Source: Rhodoferax sp.
GTDB taxonomy: Bacteria > Pseudomonadota > Gammaproteobacteria > Burkholderiales > Burkholderiaceae_C
DNA length: 64,000 nucleotides
Assembly (NCBI GenBank): GCA_030645355.1
Contig: JAUSNJ010000133.1
Location: 1-64,000, forward strand
Direction of reading: 5' to 3'
Part shown: piece by piece, positions 1-8,915 of the stretch
Position numbering within the stretch: the stretch's first letter is position 1
Layout of the letters: every line of letters begins with the position of its first letter
Made by a program: the position numbers and the translations under genes
Notes under the pieces: generated by a model
The model's database searches: none
What the model was told of the DNA's origin: nothing
Seen by the model: the letters and a program-made list of their open reading frames with translations, nothing else

Positions 1-732
1 GAAAAAGTGACTCTGGCTGACCTCGGCTCTGCCAAGCGCATCGAAGTGGGCAAAGAAAACACCATCATCATCGACGGTGCTGGCGCTGCTGCTGACATCG
101 AAGCCCGCGTGAAACAAGTTCGCGTGCAGATCGAAGAAGCCACTTCTGACTACGACCGTGAAAAACTGCAAGAGCGCGTGGCCAAGCTGGCTGGCGGTGT
201 TGCCGTGATCAAGGTTGGCGCTGCCACCGAAGTCGAAATGAAAGAAAAGAAAGCCCGTGTGGAAGACGCACTGCACGCTACCCGTGCTGCTGTGGAAGAA
301 GGCATTGTGGCTGGCGGCGGCGTTGCACTGTTGCGCGCCAAGCAAACCGCTGGTGTGGTCAAGGGTTCCAACTCTGACCAGGACCACGGCATTGCTTTGG
401 TCATGAAAGCCATCGAAGCGCCTCTGCGCGAGATCGTGTACAACGCTGGCGGCGAAGCGTCGGTCGTGGTGAATGCAGTGTTGGCCGGCAAGGGCAACTA
501 CGGTTTCAACGCAGCCAACGACACCTACGGCGACATGATCGAAATGGGTATTCTGGACCCCACCAAGGTGACACGCACTGCACTGCAAAACGCAGCGTCC
601 GTCGCTTCCCTGATGCTGACCACCGAATGCATGGTGGCCGAGACTCCAAAGTCTGACGCCGGCGGCGGCATGGGCGGTGGCGACATGGGTGGCATGGGCG
701 GCATGGGTGGTATGGGCGGCATGGGCATGTAA
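1..732 (+). CDS. groL: GroEL chaperonin, C-terminal part (5' end outside window)
   Basis: Reading frame 1 is open from the first base, so this is the last 243 residues of the 60-kDa chaperonin, which folds proteins in a double ring with GroES in the cytoplasm. The visible part covers the end of the apical domain, the return through the intermediate domain ([14 protein letters not shown]) and the C-terminal equatorial domain ([21 protein letters not shown], shortened here to its recognisable core). It ends in the Gly-Gly-Met repeat tail ([14 protein letters not shown]) characteristic of bacterial GroEL. A clear terminator follows. Identification is secure; only the start is missing. Confidence 0.98.
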   Translation, partial: EKVTLADLGSAKRIEVGKENTIIIDGAGAAADIEARVKQVRVQIEEATSDYDREKLQERVAKLAGGVAVIKVGAATEVEMKEKKARVEDALHATRAAVEEGIVAGGGVALLRAKQTAGVVKGSNSDQDHGIALVMKAIEAPLREIVYNAGGEASVVVNAVLAGKGNYGFNAANDTYGDMIEMGILDPTKVTRTALQNAASVASLMLTTECMVAETPKSDAGGGMGGGDMGGMGGMGGMGGMGM

Positions 733-780
733 TGCGCCGGCTGCGTCGAGTGGCCTGACGGTCCTCGACCACCAAAAACA

Positions 781-815
781 AAACCCGCTGGGCTTGCGCC
801 CCGCGGGTTTTTTTG
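781..815 (+). terminator. Rho-independent terminator of groL
   Basis: The stem AACCCGC...GCGGGTT around a GC-rich loop is followed directly by a run of seven T, 50 bases after the groL stop codon. It separates groL from the convergent HAD phosphatase gene. Confidence 0.9.
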
Positions 816-823
816 TTGTGCAG

Positions 824-880
824 ATTGCTACTATTCTTGCAGCTACTAGTGTAATGTTAGCGAGGGCTAGGCGATGTTTT
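824..880 (+). repeat. Dispersed repeat copy 1 (GCTAC...GAGGGCTA family)
   Basis: GCTACTATT...AGCTACTAGTG...GCGAGGGCTAGGCGAT matches the copy at 15141 almost throughout. It overlaps the 3' end of the HAD gene and supplies that gene's last codons and stop codon on the minus strand. Confidence 0.7.
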
Positions 881-1502
881 TATAGACGCCAATTGCCTCC
901 AGCCGGGTCCGCAACTGCTGCGTCGACTCGAATTGAATACCGTGCCAGCCCAAGGCATTGGCGGCATTCACATTGGCATGCAGGTCATCGATGAATACGG
1001 TCTGCTCGGGCGCCAGCGCGTAGCGGGTCTGCAGGAGCTGGTAGATGGCCGGGTCGGGTTTGGTGATCCGCACATCGCCCGAGAAAACGCCGCCATCAAA
1101 CCATTGCAAGAAGCCGTGGCGCTGTTCCAGCACGCGGGCATAGGGCTCGGGCATGTTGGACAGGTAGTACAGGCGCAGATCAGGCCGCTGCGCGCGCTGG
1201 GCATGCAGTTGCGCCAACAGGGCCACGGTGTCGGCCATAGGCTGCAGCCGTTCACCAATCTGTGCGACCAGTTCGGCCAGCACTGTGGCATCCAGCGCCA
1301 GGCGCTCGGCGGTGCGTGCCACCACATCGTCTGGCGCCAGCGTGCCACGGTCAAAGTTGTGCCAGTCCGGGTGGCCGAACACGGCACGCGCCAGACTGTC
1401 CGCCGCCCTGGGCTCGCCTGCCTGCTCAGGGAACGCGGCAGCCAAAATGTCGGCCGGCTTCCACGTGAATAGCACGGCCCCGAAATCAAAGACCAGGTTC
1501 AT
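867..1502 (-). CDS. HAD-superfamily hydrolase (YihX-like phosphatase)
   Basis: 211 residues. The N-terminus VFDFGAVLFTW is HAD motif I in the form D-x-G used by YihX-type sugar-phosphate phosphatases; motif II is YYLSNMPE, motif III the KPDPAIYQ lysine, and motif IV VFIDDLHANV. Such enzymes hydrolyse small phosphorylated metabolites through a phospho-aspartate. Its ATG overlaps the pgi stop codon (ATGA, 1499-1502), so it is translationally coupled as the last gene of a tal-pgi-HAD operon; a role on sugar phosphates is therefore plausible but inferred. The final residues KNIA and the stop are supplied by a dispersed repeat. Confidence 0.85.
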   Translation of the reverse strand: MNLVFDFGAVLFTWKPADILAAAFPEQAGEPRAADSLARAVFGHPDWHNFDRGTLAPDDVVARTAERLALDATVLAELVAQIGERLQPMADTVALLAQLHAQRAQRPDLRLYYLSNMPEPYARVLEQRHGFLQWFDGGVFSGDVRITKPDPAIYQLLQTRYALAPEQTVFIDDLHANVNAANALGWHGIQFESTQQLRTRLEAIGVYKNIA

Positions 1503-3061
1503 GAACGCAGACGCGCCAGCAGGCCCGCCGTGGAGCCATCCAGACCCGTGACGTCACCACTGGCCAGCCGGGTTGCCACGTCCATGGCCAGCACTTTGCC
1601 CAGCTCCACACCCCACTGGTCAAAACTATTGATGCCCCACAGCGAGCCGCTGACAAACACCCGGTGCTCCTGCAGCGCGATCAGCGCGCCCAGGCTGGCG
1701 GGCGTTAGTTCATCCAGCAGCAAGAAGGTGCTGGGCCGATTGCCGGGGAAATGCTTATGCCCGCCAGCATCCGATTTGCCCACCATCAGGGCCTGCGCCT
1801 GCGCCAACACATTGGCCAGCAGCAGCGTCTGGTGTCCCGCCAAGGCATGGCGCTCCTTCTTCACCGCGACAAACTCCACTGGAACCACCTCCGTGCCCTG
1901 GTGCAGCATCTGGAAATAGGCGTGCTGACCATTGGTACCCGGCTCGCCCCACAGCACCGGCGAGGTGCTGAACGGCAGGGCCTCGCCGGCCGCATCCACG
2001 CGCTTGCCGTTGCTCTCCATCTCCAACTGCTGCAGGTAGGCCGGCCAGCGTTTGAGCGCGCTGTGGTAGGGCGCAATACTGCGGCTGCCAAAGCCGTGGA
2101 AGTTGCGGTACCACACGTCCAGCAGCCCCAGGCGCACCGGCAGGTTGGCAGCCAGTGGTGCGGTGCGGAAGTGTTCGTCCATGGCATGCGCGCCGGCCAG
2201 AAAGTCCCGAAAACCCTGCGGCCCGATGGCGATGGCCAGTGGCAGGCCGATGGCCGACCACAGCGAATAGCGCCCGCCCACCCAGTCCCAGAAGCCAAAG
2301 GTGGTGCTGATGCCAAAGGCCTGCGCCGCTTCCACATTGGTGGTCAGTGCCGCAAAGTGGCGAGCAATGTCGGTGCCGCCCTGCGCCGCAAACCACGCCT
2401 TGGCCGAGCGGGCATTGGTCATGGTCTCGATCGTGGTGAAGGTCTTGCTGGCGATCAGAAACAGCGTGCTCTCGGGCTTGAGCCGCGTGAGCGTGGACGC
2501 CAACTCGTGCCCATCTACATTGGAGACAAAATGAAACCGCTTGCCCGGAATGGCAAAGGCGTCCAGTGCCAGCACCGCCATCTGCGGCCCCAGGTCCGAG
2601 CCGCCAATGCCGATGTTGACGATGTCGGTAATGGCGGCGTCCGAACGCACGGTGTCCGCATAGGCCAGCATCGCGTCCAGCGTCTGGTGCACCTGCTGCA
2701 ATTCTGCCGCTACGTTATTAATAGCAGAATGCTCAGTATTTGCGAGGGCTACAGCCGGATAACGCAATAGCCAATGCATCACGGCGCGCTGCTCGGTGGT
2801 GTTGATCGCGGTGCCAGCAAACATCGCATCGCGTTGCGCCTCCAGACCGCATTCGCGTGCCAGGTCCAGCAGTAGCCCCTCGGTGGGCGCGTCCAGCAGG
2901 TTCTTCGACAGGTCCGCAAACACGTGCGGGGCTTGCTGGCTAAAGTGCGCAAAGCGGTCGGGGTTTTGCGCAAACGCCGTGCGCAGGTCAAGTGCGCGGG
3001 CGTCGGTGTCAAAGCGGGTTTGCAGCGCAGCCCAGGCGGCGGTGCAGTCACAACGAGTCAT
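1499..3061 (-). CDS. pgi: Glucose-6-phosphate isomerase
   Basis: 520 residues, interconverting glucose-6-phosphate and fructose-6-phosphate in the cytoplasm. Both family signatures are present: DWVGGRYSLWSAIG and GSLWGINSFDQWGVELGK, plus the phosphate-binding VNIGIGGSDLGP. I chose the start MTRCDCTAAW at 3061 because it has a strong AGGGGGA ribosome site and the longer reading frame would run into tal. It lies 52 bases after tal and overlaps the downstream HAD gene by 4 bases. A dispersed repeat lies inside the gene near residues 102-118 (protein ANTEHSAINN), making that stretch about eight residues longer than I expect from E. coli Pgi. Confidence 0.96.
   Translation of the reverse strand: MTRCDCTAAWAALQTRFDTDARALDLRTAFAQNPDRFAHFSQQAPHVFADLSKNLLDAPTEGLLLDLARECGLEAQRDAMFAGTAINTTEQRAVMHWLLRYPAVALANTEHSAINNVAAELQQVHQTLDAMLAYADTVRSDAAITDIVNIGIGGSDLGPQMAVLALDAFAIPGKRFHFVSNVDGHELASTLTRLKPESTLFLIASKTFTTIETMTNARSAKAWFAAQGGTDIARHFAALTTNVEAAQAFGISTTFGFWDWVGGRYSLWSAIGLPLAIAIGPQGFRDFLAGAHAMDEHFRTAPLAANLPVRLGLLDVWYRNFHGFGSRSIAPYHSALKRWPAYLQQLEMESNGKRVDAAGEALPFSTSPVLWGEPGTNGQHAYFQMLHQGTEVVPVEFVAVKKERHALAGHQTLLLANVLAQAQALMVGKSDAGGHKHFPGNRPSTFLLLDELTPASLGALIALQEHRVFVSGSLWGINSFDQWGVELGKVLAMDVATRLASGDVTGLDGSTAGLLARLRS
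2709..2757 (+). repeat. Dispersed repeat copy 2, inside pgi
   Basis: GCTACGTTATTAATAGCAG...TTGCGAGGGCTACAGCC fits the repeat pattern GCTA(C/T)...TAGC...GAGGGCTA. It is in antisense orientation to pgi and keeps the pgi frame open. Confidence 0.7.
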
Positions 3062-3113
3062 GGGGTCCCCCTGGTCAGTCGAGGACAGAGTTGAAGATCT
3101 GTCCCGCAAGTTC

Positions 3114-4061
3114 TCACAAATCCAGCAACAGTTGGTCGAGCTTGACAGCATCGGCGCAGAAGGCGCGAATCCCCTCCGCCAGCTTTTCGGTGGCCATGGC
3201 GTCTTCGTTGAGGGCCAGCCGAAAGCCGTTTTCGTCGAAGTGCACTGGCTGCTGATCCGACTGCAGTGCAGCCGCCGGGTCCAGCGCCCGCATGAGGGGT
3301 GCGTCCGTCGCCGCCAGCGTGGCCAGCAAATCGGGGCTGATGGTCAGCAGATCGCAGCCGGCCAGCGCGGTGATCTGGCCCACGTTGCGAAAGCTGGCGC
3401 CCATCACTTCGGTGGCAATGCCAAATTTCTTGTAGTAGTTGTAGATCTGGGTGACCGATTGCACACCGGGGTCGTTGGCGCCTGCACGGTCGGCTTCAAC
3501 CCACGCCGAACCGGCGGACTTTTTGTACCAGTCGTAGATGCGGCCCACGAACGGCGAAATCAGCTGCACCTTGGCCTGCCCGCAGGCCACCGCCTGGCAA
3601 AACGAAAACAGCAGCGTCAGGTTGGTGTGTATGCCCTTGCGCTCCAACTGCTCGGCCGCCGCAATGCCTTCCCAAGTGGCGGCCACCTTGATCAAGACCC
3701 GGTCGCTGGCAATGCCCTGCGACTGGTACAAGGCGATCAGCCGCTCACCCCGGGCCACGCTGGCGGGGGTATCGAAGCTCAGGCGGGCATCCACCTCGGT
3801 GGACACACGACCAGGGATGATGGACAAAATCTCGCAGCCAAAGCGCACCAGCAAACGGTCCATGACCTCGTCGAGCGGGCGGCCCCGGTGTTGCGCCACG
3901 GTATCGGCCAGCAAGGGTGCGTAATCGGGCTTTTGCACCGCCTTCAGTATCAGCGATGGATTGGTGGTGGCATCGGTCGGCCGGAAGGCGCCCATTTGCT
4001 TGAAATCGCCGGTGTCCGCGACCACGGTGGTGAATTGTTTGAGTGCGTCGAGTTGATTCAT
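3114..4061 (-). CDS. tal: Transaldolase
   Basis: 315 residues, TalB-type length. It transfers a dihydroxyacetone unit between sugar phosphates in the non-oxidative pentose phosphate pathway. The family signature DATTNPSLI is near residue 30 and the Schiff-base lysine lies in [11 protein letters not shown] (about Lys125). It is the first gene of the tal-pgi-HAD operon and is transcribed divergently from zwf; the 62-base gap holds an inverted repeat proposed below as a HexR operator. Start at 4061 gives the expected N-terminus [10 protein letters not shown]. Confidence 0.96.
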   Translation of the reverse strand: MNQLDALKQFTTVVADTGDFKQMGAFRPTDATTNPSLILKAVQKPDYAPLLADTVAQHRGRPLDEVMDRLLVRFGCEILSIIPGRVSTEVDARLSFDTPASVARGERLIALYQSQGIASDRVLIKVAATWEGIAAAEQLERKGIHTNLTLLFSFCQAVACGQAKVQLISPFVGRIYDWYKKSAGSAWVEADRAGANDPGVQSVTQIYNYYKKFGIATEVMGASFRNVGQITALAGCDLLTISPDLLATLAATDAPLMRALDPAAALQSDQQPVHFDENGFRLALNEDAMATEKLAEGIRAFCADAVKLDQLLLDL

Positions 4062-4082
4062 GCTTGAATTATCGGTGAAACA

Positions 4083-4116
4083 AAGTTACATTACGACGTC
4101 TTCTTTCATGTAACTT
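4083..4116. promoter_or_regulatory. Inverted repeat between tal and zwf, candidate HexR operator
   Basis: AAGTTACAT (4083-4091) and ATGTAACTT (4108-4116) are perfect 9-base inverted arms separated by 16 bases. Each arm resembles the TGTAA-TT half-site described for HexR, and a HexR-type gene follows zwf. The right arm ends only seven bases before the zwf ATG, and zwf has no evident Shine-Dalgarno sequence. Assignment to HexR is inference. Confidence 0.5.
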
Positions 4117-4123
4117 CCAAATT

Positions 4124-5590
4124 ATGAGCTTTGATCTTGTCTTGTTCGGTGGCACTGGTGATCTGGCCTGGCGCAAACTCATGCCAGCCCTGTTTCAGGC
4201 GTTTCGCCACGGCACGCTGCCCGAGGGCGGACGCATCATCGGCGTCGGCCGGGACGATCTCAGCAGTGAGCAATACCGCACCCTGATGCAGTCGCGGTTT
4301 GACAAGGTCGACCTGTCCAAACGCCCCAGCGCCGAAGAATTCGCGCGCTTTGCCGCGCTGCTGGAATTTGTCCGCATGGACCTGTCCAAGCCCGACGACT
4401 ACGCGCACCTGGCCAGTACCCTGCAGGCGCGCAATGCCAACACCGTGGTCATGTACCTTGCCACCGCACCCAACCTGTTCACCACCGTGTGCGAGCAATT
4501 AGGCGCGGCGGGCCTGAACACCCCGCGCACCCGGATCGTGTTGGAAAAACCCTTGGGCCACGACCTGGCATCCAACCGTGCCATCAACCACACGGTGCGC
4601 CAGTTCTTCGAAGAAAAACAGGTCTTTCGCATCGACCACTACTTGGGAAAACCAGCGGTGCAAAACCTGTTTGCACTGCGTTTTGGCAACGCACTGTTCG
4701 AACCCCTGTGGCGGCGGGAGCACATTGCCAACATCCAGATCACAATTGCCGAAGACCTGGGTGTCGAGAAACGTGGCGCGTTTTACGAGACCACCGGCGC
4801 CCTGCGCGACATGGTACAAAACCACGCGCTGCAACTGCTGTGCGCGATTGGCATGGAACCACCCATCAACTCGCACGCCGACGCGATCCGCGACGAAAAG
4901 CTCAAAGTGCTGCGTTCACTCAAACCCTGGACCCAGGAGTCGCTGTCGCAGGACGTGGTGCGCGGCCAGTACGCCAGCGGCAGCATCGACGGCACCAAGG
5001 TACCAGGCTACCGCGAAGAGCTGGGCGTCAACCCGCAGAGCAATACCGAAACCTTTGTCGCCCTGCGCACCGAGATTTCCAACTGGCGTTGGGCCGGGGT
5101 GCCGTTCTATATCCGCACCGGCAAACGCCTGGCCGGGCGCGATGCCCGCATCGTCGTCAACTTCCGGCCCACACCCCACGCGATTTTCAATTCGCAAATC
5201 GGGGTAGCCAATCGCCTGGTCATCAACCTGCAACCCAAGGACGGACTGGAGCTGCACCTGCTGGCACAGGGGCAAGCCAGCCGCCAGAGCAAACCCGGCG
5301 CCGCCCAGGCCCTGGTACCCGTGCAACTGGACCTGGACTTTGACAAACGCTTCGGCTCGGAGCGGGTCGGTGCCTATGAACGCTTGCTGCTGGACGTCAT
5401 TGACGACCGCCTGAACCTGTTTGTGCGCAGTGACGAGCAGGAAGAGGCCTGGCGCTGGGTCGAGCCCATGCTGGACTTCTGGGCCAACGACGCGCAGGGC
5501 CTGCGTCCCTATGCGGCGGGAACCTGGGGACCGAGTGCGTCGAGCGCTATGATTGCGCGAGACGGCCATTGTTGGTCCGAAGAAAGCTAG
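4124..5590 (+). CDS. zwf: Glucose-6-phosphate 1-dehydrogenase
   Basis: 488 residues, the usual length. It oxidises glucose-6-phosphate to 6-phosphogluconolactone with NADP, the first step of the oxidative pentose phosphate and Entner-Doudoroff routes. The nucleotide-binding motif FGGTGDLA is at residues 8-15 and the active-site signature RIDHYLGK at about 169-176. Start MSFDLVLFGG is the only sensible one, though it lacks a clear ribosome site. It is followed two bases later by the RpiR-family regulator gene, so the two are co-transcribed. Confidence 0.97.
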   Translation: MSFDLVLFGGTGDLAWRKLMPALFQAFRHGTLPEGGRIIGVGRDDLSSEQYRTLMQSRFDKVDLSKRPSAEEFARFAALLEFVRMDLSKPDDYAHLASTLQARNANTVVMYLATAPNLFTTVCEQLGAAGLNTPRTRIVLEKPLGHDLASNRAINHTVRQFFEEKQVFRIDHYLGKPAVQNLFALRFGNALFEPLWRREHIANIQITIAEDLGVEKRGAFYETTGALRDMVQNHALQLLCAIGMEPPINSHADAIRDEKLKVLRSLKPWTQESLSQDVVRGQYASGSIDGTKVPGYREELGVNPQSNTETFVALRTEISNWRWAGVPFYIRTGKRLAGRDARIVVNFRPTPHAIFNSQIGVANRLVINLQPKDGLELHLLAQGQASRQSKPGAAQALVPVQLDLDFDKRFGSERVGAYERLLLDVIDDRLNLFVRSDEQEEAWRWVEPMLDFWANDAQGLRPYAAGTWGPSASSAMIARDGHCWSEES

Positions 5591-5592
5591 AC

Positions 5593-6441
5593 ATGCTTGA
5601 CCGTATCCAGGCCGCCTTGCCATCACTGGCCCCTGCTGAGCAGCGTGTGGGCAAGCTGTGCCTGGCGGACCCGCGTACGTTTGCCAAGCTCCCGGTCAGC
5701 ATCCTGGCCGACCGTTCGCACGTCAGTAAACCCACCGTCGTGCGTTTCTGTCGCAGCGTGGGTTACGACGGCCTGGCAGACTTCAAACGCAAACTGGCCG
5801 GCACGGTCAACGAAGGTGTGCCCTTCATCCACCGCAGCGTGGACACCGACGACAAGACGTCGGACGTCATGGTCAAGGTGGTTGACAACACCGTGGCGGC
5901 ATTTTTGAAATACCGCAACGAGGCCAGCACGATAGCACTGGAAAAAGCCATTGCCGCATTGCTGGCGGCCTACCAGGGCAAGCACCGCATCCTGTTTTTC
6001 GGCGTCGGCAACTCCGGTGTCGTGGCCCAGGACGCACACCACAAGTTCTTCCGGCTCGGTGTCAACACCGTCTCCTACAGCGACGGCCATATGCAGGTCA
6101 TGAGTGCATCCGCTTTGGAGCCCGGTGACTGCGTGGTCGTCATCAGCAATTCGGGCCGCACGCGCGACCTGATGGATGCCTGCGACATCGCGCGCAAGAA
6201 CGGTGCGACCACCATCGTGATTACCGCCAGCGGCTCGCCGTTGGCCAGCGCAGGGCACATCCATCTCAGCGCCGACCACCCGGAAAGCTTCGACAAGTAC
6301 AGCCCCATGGTGTCGCGCCTGCTGCACCTGATGATTATCGACATCCTGGCCACCTGCATGGCGCTGCGCATTGGCGGAGACACGCTGCAGCCCTTGCTGC
6401 GCGAGATGAAAAGCAATTTGCGCAGCAAGCGGTATACCTAA
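5593..6441 (+). CDS. hexR: RpiR/HexR-family transcriptional regulator
   Basis: 282 residues. An N-terminal helix-turn-helix of the HTH_6 type (about residues 1-77, with ADRSHVSKPTVVRFCRSVGYDG) is followed by a SIS sugar-phosphate-binding domain (about 125-250, with FGVGNSGVVAQDA and VVVISNSGRTRDL). HexR proteins sense 2-keto-3-deoxy-6-phosphogluconate and repress zwf and Entner-Doudoroff genes. I chose MLDRIQAALP at 5593, two bases after the zwf stop with an AGAAAG site, over an overlapping TTG at 5569. The linkage to zwf, tal and pgi supports the HexR call; an RpiR relative with another ligand remains possible. Confidence 0.85.
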   Translation: MLDRIQAALPSLAPAEQRVGKLCLADPRTFAKLPVSILADRSHVSKPTVVRFCRSVGYDGLADFKRKLAGTVNEGVPFIHRSVDTDDKTSDVMVKVVDNTVAAFLKYRNEASTIALEKAIAALLAAYQGKHRILFFGVGNSGVVAQDAHHKFFRLGVNTVSYSDGHMQVMSASALEPGDCVVVISNSGRTRDLMDACDIARKNGATTIVITASGSPLASAGHIHLSADHPESFDKYSPMVSRLLHLMIIDILATCMALRIGGDTLQPLLREMKSNLRSKRYT

Positions 6442-6456
6442 AATTCCCCGTCCATG

Positions 6457-6493
6457 AAAAAACCCCGCTACGTTGCCGTAGCGGGGTTTTTTG
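6457..6493. terminator. Bidirectional terminator between hexR and porin
   Basis: A perfect stem CCCCGCTACG / CGTAGCGGGG with a TTGC loop is flanked by AAAAAA on the left and TTTTTT on the right, so it can stop both the zwf-hexR transcript and the convergent porin transcript. Confidence 0.92.
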
Positions 6494-6530
6494 ACTTTAA
6501 ACCGTCAGCTGGCGCAAGGCCAGCGTCAGA

Positions 6531-7484
6531 TCAGAAGTTCATGCGAACGCCAACGCCATACAGGTCAGCATCAACCGCGGACTTGCCGCCAACCTTGCCA
6601 GACTTGCCGTCACGACGGTAGTTAGCATAGGCAGTTGTACGCTTGCTCAGGCTGTAACCTGCGTACAGCAGGTAGTCGGTGTCGTCAAAGCCAGTGTCTT
6701 GAGCGACGTCAACTGTGAACTTCCATGGGCCCATGGGAACGGAAGCACCCAGGCTGTAACCAGTGGAGGTGCCAGCAGCGTCTTGGAAGCTGCCTGCAAC
6801 GATGAACGAACCGAAGTTGTAGCTAGCGCCCAAAGCGTAGTTACCGTCGGTGGATTTACCTGCAGCAACCTTGTCATCTTTCCAGTAGGACAGGCCAACA
6901 GCCAATGGGCCAGCAGCGTAGATGGCGTTCATGTCGAACTTGCTACCCAAGCCGCCGTTTTCGATGCCGTCCAACTCGGTCACATAGCCCAAAGATGCGG
7001 AGAAGCCACCCATGTTAGGTGTGGTGTAGCTGAATTCGCGGCTGTTACGCGAACCGCCACCAGCCCAACCGAATTGGTTACCCACTGCGGTGAAGTTGGC
7101 AGCGCCAGTCAGTTCCCAGGTAGCAACGCCAAAGAACGATGGGGACAGCGTACGGCCAGCCTTGATACGGCCGATGCCTGTGTCCAGAGCCAAGTATGCG
7201 TAACGAGCGCTGGTCGTATCAGTAGCGCCAGTGGAGTAGTCGATGTTTTGTTCGAACTGGGCAGTAGCCTTCATGCCACCACCGAGGTCTTCCACGACCT
7301 TGATGCCCCAACGGCTGTTGCCGTCGTTAGAGAAGTCATTGGTTTTCATGCTCAGGTCGCTCTTGACGCCTGGAACGTTACCGATTGCGCCGAGGGAGAC
7401 GTCAGCGACGCCGTACAAAGTCACTTGCGCCATGGAGGCGGTCGAAGCGGCCAAAACAGCCAAAGCGATGAGGGTTTTTTTCAT
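6531..7484 (-). CDS. Gram-negative outer-membrane porin (OmpC-like, beta type)
   Basis: 317 residues with a classical signal peptide (MKKTLIALAVLAASTASMA, cleavage before QVTLYG). The mature start QVTLYGVADVSLG is typical of the 16-stranded trimeric porins of Burkholderiales, and the protein ends in phenylalanine (RMNF), the C-terminal recognition signal for barrel assembly. Codon use is unusually uniform and the third positions less GC-rich than neighbours, as expected of a highly expressed gene. It has its own promoter region (7485-7736) and shares the terminator at 6457. Confidence 0.95.
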   Translation of the reverse strand: MKKTLIALAVLAASTASMAQVTLYGVADVSLGAIGNVPGVKSDLSMKTNDFSNDGNSRWGIKVVEDLGGGMKATAQFEQNIDYSTGATDTTSARYAYLALDTGIGRIKAGRTLSPSFFGVATWELTGAANFTAVGNQFGWAGGGSRNSREFSYTTPNMGGFSASLGYVTELDGIENGGLGSKFDMNAIYAAGPLAVGLSYWKDDKVAAGKSTDGNYALGASYNFGSFIVAGSFQDAAGTSTGYSLGASVPMGPWKFTVDVAQDTGFDDTDYLLYAGYSLSKRTTAYANYRRDGKSGKVGGKSAVDADLYGVGVRMNF

Positions 7485-7736
7485 TTCGGGTTTCTCAAAA
7501 AGGTTAAACAGCGGGCTCAGGTCCTACGGGATCAGAACCCCGGGCCAACCTCCTAGTTCAGGAAGTTGGGTCTATTGCACCAGACCAATGCCCGTTTGGC
7601 AAAGCATTGACCCCAAAAAGGCCTGAAAAACCCTAAATCCAACACCTTCCGTTGCAGGGTTGCAACAATTTGTTTCCCTCCTTTGGCTATCCATTCGCGC
7701 TAGACTCATGGACCGATCTTTTTACGGAGTTTGACC

Positions 7737-8354
7737 ATGGATTCGCTGCTAAATGCCGCTGACTCCGCCCTGCGCACGCTGTTTGCGCGCCCCCACGCTG
7801 CGCTAGCTTGCCCCACAGTGGCCGGCCAGGTAACCCGCCTCGACGCCGCCGAAAGCCGCTCCTCCGCAGGCCTGATGCGGGTTAACCATGTGGGAGAAGT
7901 TTGTGCCCAGGCGTTATATACGGCACAGGCGCTAACCACGCGCAACCCGGTGCTGCGCGAGCAATTCACCCGGGCCTGCGTGGAGGAAACCGACCATTTG
8001 GCCTGGACGGCTCAGCGTTTGTCCGCATTGCACTCCCGTCCATCCCTGTTAAACCCGCTGTGGTACGCCGGAGCCTTCGGCTTGGGGCTGCTGGCGGGGC
8101 GTCTGGGAGACAAAGTCAGCCTGGGATTTGTAGTGGAAACCGAAATTCAAGTGGGCGCACACTTGCAAAGTCATCTCGACCGGTTGCCAACCAGTGATCA
8201 CGACTCACGGGCCATCGTGGCGCAGATGCGGGACGATGAACTGCGCCACGCCCAGGACGCCCAAGACGCCGGAGCCATGGAACTGCCACGGCCCGTCAAA
8301 GACCTGATGCGCGCTGCCGCCAAGGTGATGACCACCGTGGCGCAACGCGTTTGA
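7737..8354 (+). CDS. coq7: 5-demethoxyubiquinol hydroxylase (Coq7/UbiF-type)
   Basis: 205 residues. Coq7 is a carboxylate-bridged di-iron monooxygenase that adds the last ring hydroxyl in ubiquinone synthesis at the membrane. The ligands are visible: the Glu of NHVGEV, EETDH, the Glu of [10 protein letters not shown] and DDELRH, giving the E...ExxH pair. The N-terminal ATG at 7737 is preceded by GGAG at a seven-base spacing; an in-frame TTG six bases earlier is less likely. Stand-alone gene between the porin and osmC. Confidence 0.92.
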   Translation: MDSLLNAADSALRTLFARPHAALACPTVAGQVTRLDAAESRSSAGLMRVNHVGEVCAQALYTAQALTTRNPVLREQFTRACVEETDHLAWTAQRLSALHSRPSLLNPLWYAGAFGLGLLAGRLGDKVSLGFVVETEIQVGAHLQSHLDRLPTSDHDSRAIVAQMRDDELRHAQDAQDAGAMELPRPVKDLMRAAAKVMTTVAQRV

Positions 8355-8384
8355 GCCCAGCCAGGCAATGTCGGGCTGAGCCGC

Positions 8385-8834
8385 CTACGCCTCGATCAGC
8401 TCAAAACTGGTCGTAATTTCGGCCGTCTTTGCCAGCATGATGCTGGCGGAGCAATACTTTTCGTGGCTCATGGCGATGGCGCGCTCCACTGCGGTAGCTG
8501 GAATGCCCTTGCCGGTCACGGTGAAATGCATCAGGATTTTGGTGAACACCTTGGGATCGGCGTCTGCCCGTTCAGCGGTCAACTTGACGGTGCAACCAGT
8601 AACGGCGTGGCGACCGCGCTTCAAGATCAGAACCACGTCGTAGGCAGTGCAACCGCCAGTCCCTGCCAATACCGTTTCCAGCGGACGGGGTGCCAGATTG
8701 CGCCCACCATTTTCTGGCTTGGCGTCATCCGGGGCGCCATCCATGACCAGGGTGTGCCCGCTACCGGTCTCGGCCACAAAACCCATGCCAGAGCGGGTAT
8801 TCAATCCCCCGGTCCAGCTGACTGTGCATTCCAT
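8385..8834 (-). CDS. OsmC/Ohr-family protein
   Basis: 149 residues. OsmC/Ohr proteins are thiol peroxidases that reduce organic hydroperoxides, using two cysteines. Here the first is in GTGGCTAYDV and the second in SHEKYCSASIML, both conserved positions, with the preceding NLAPRPLETVLAGT helix typical of YhfA-type OsmC proteins. Start MECTVSW at 8834 has a GGAG site; the longer frame lacks one. It is divergent from ilvA with 81 bases between them. Confidence 0.88.
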   Translation of the reverse strand: MECTVSWTGGLNTRSGMGFVAETGSGHTLVMDGAPDDAKPENGGRNLAPRPLETVLAGTGGCTAYDVVLILKRGRHAVTGCTVKLTAERADADPKVFTKILMHFTVTGKGIPATAVERAIAMSHEKYCSASIMLAKTAEITTSFELIEA

Positions 8835-8915
8835 GTTCTCACTCCTTGGCATTCGTCGCAAACCGCATCGGCGGCAAGGTGGCGATTATCATGCGGACAC
8901 AATTACCCGCGCTCC

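Noticed and set aside
8463-8915. Upstream in-frame extension of ilvA
   Set aside because: It lies antisense to osmC and encodes no threonine dehydratase-like sequence; the accepted start aligns with the family N-terminus.
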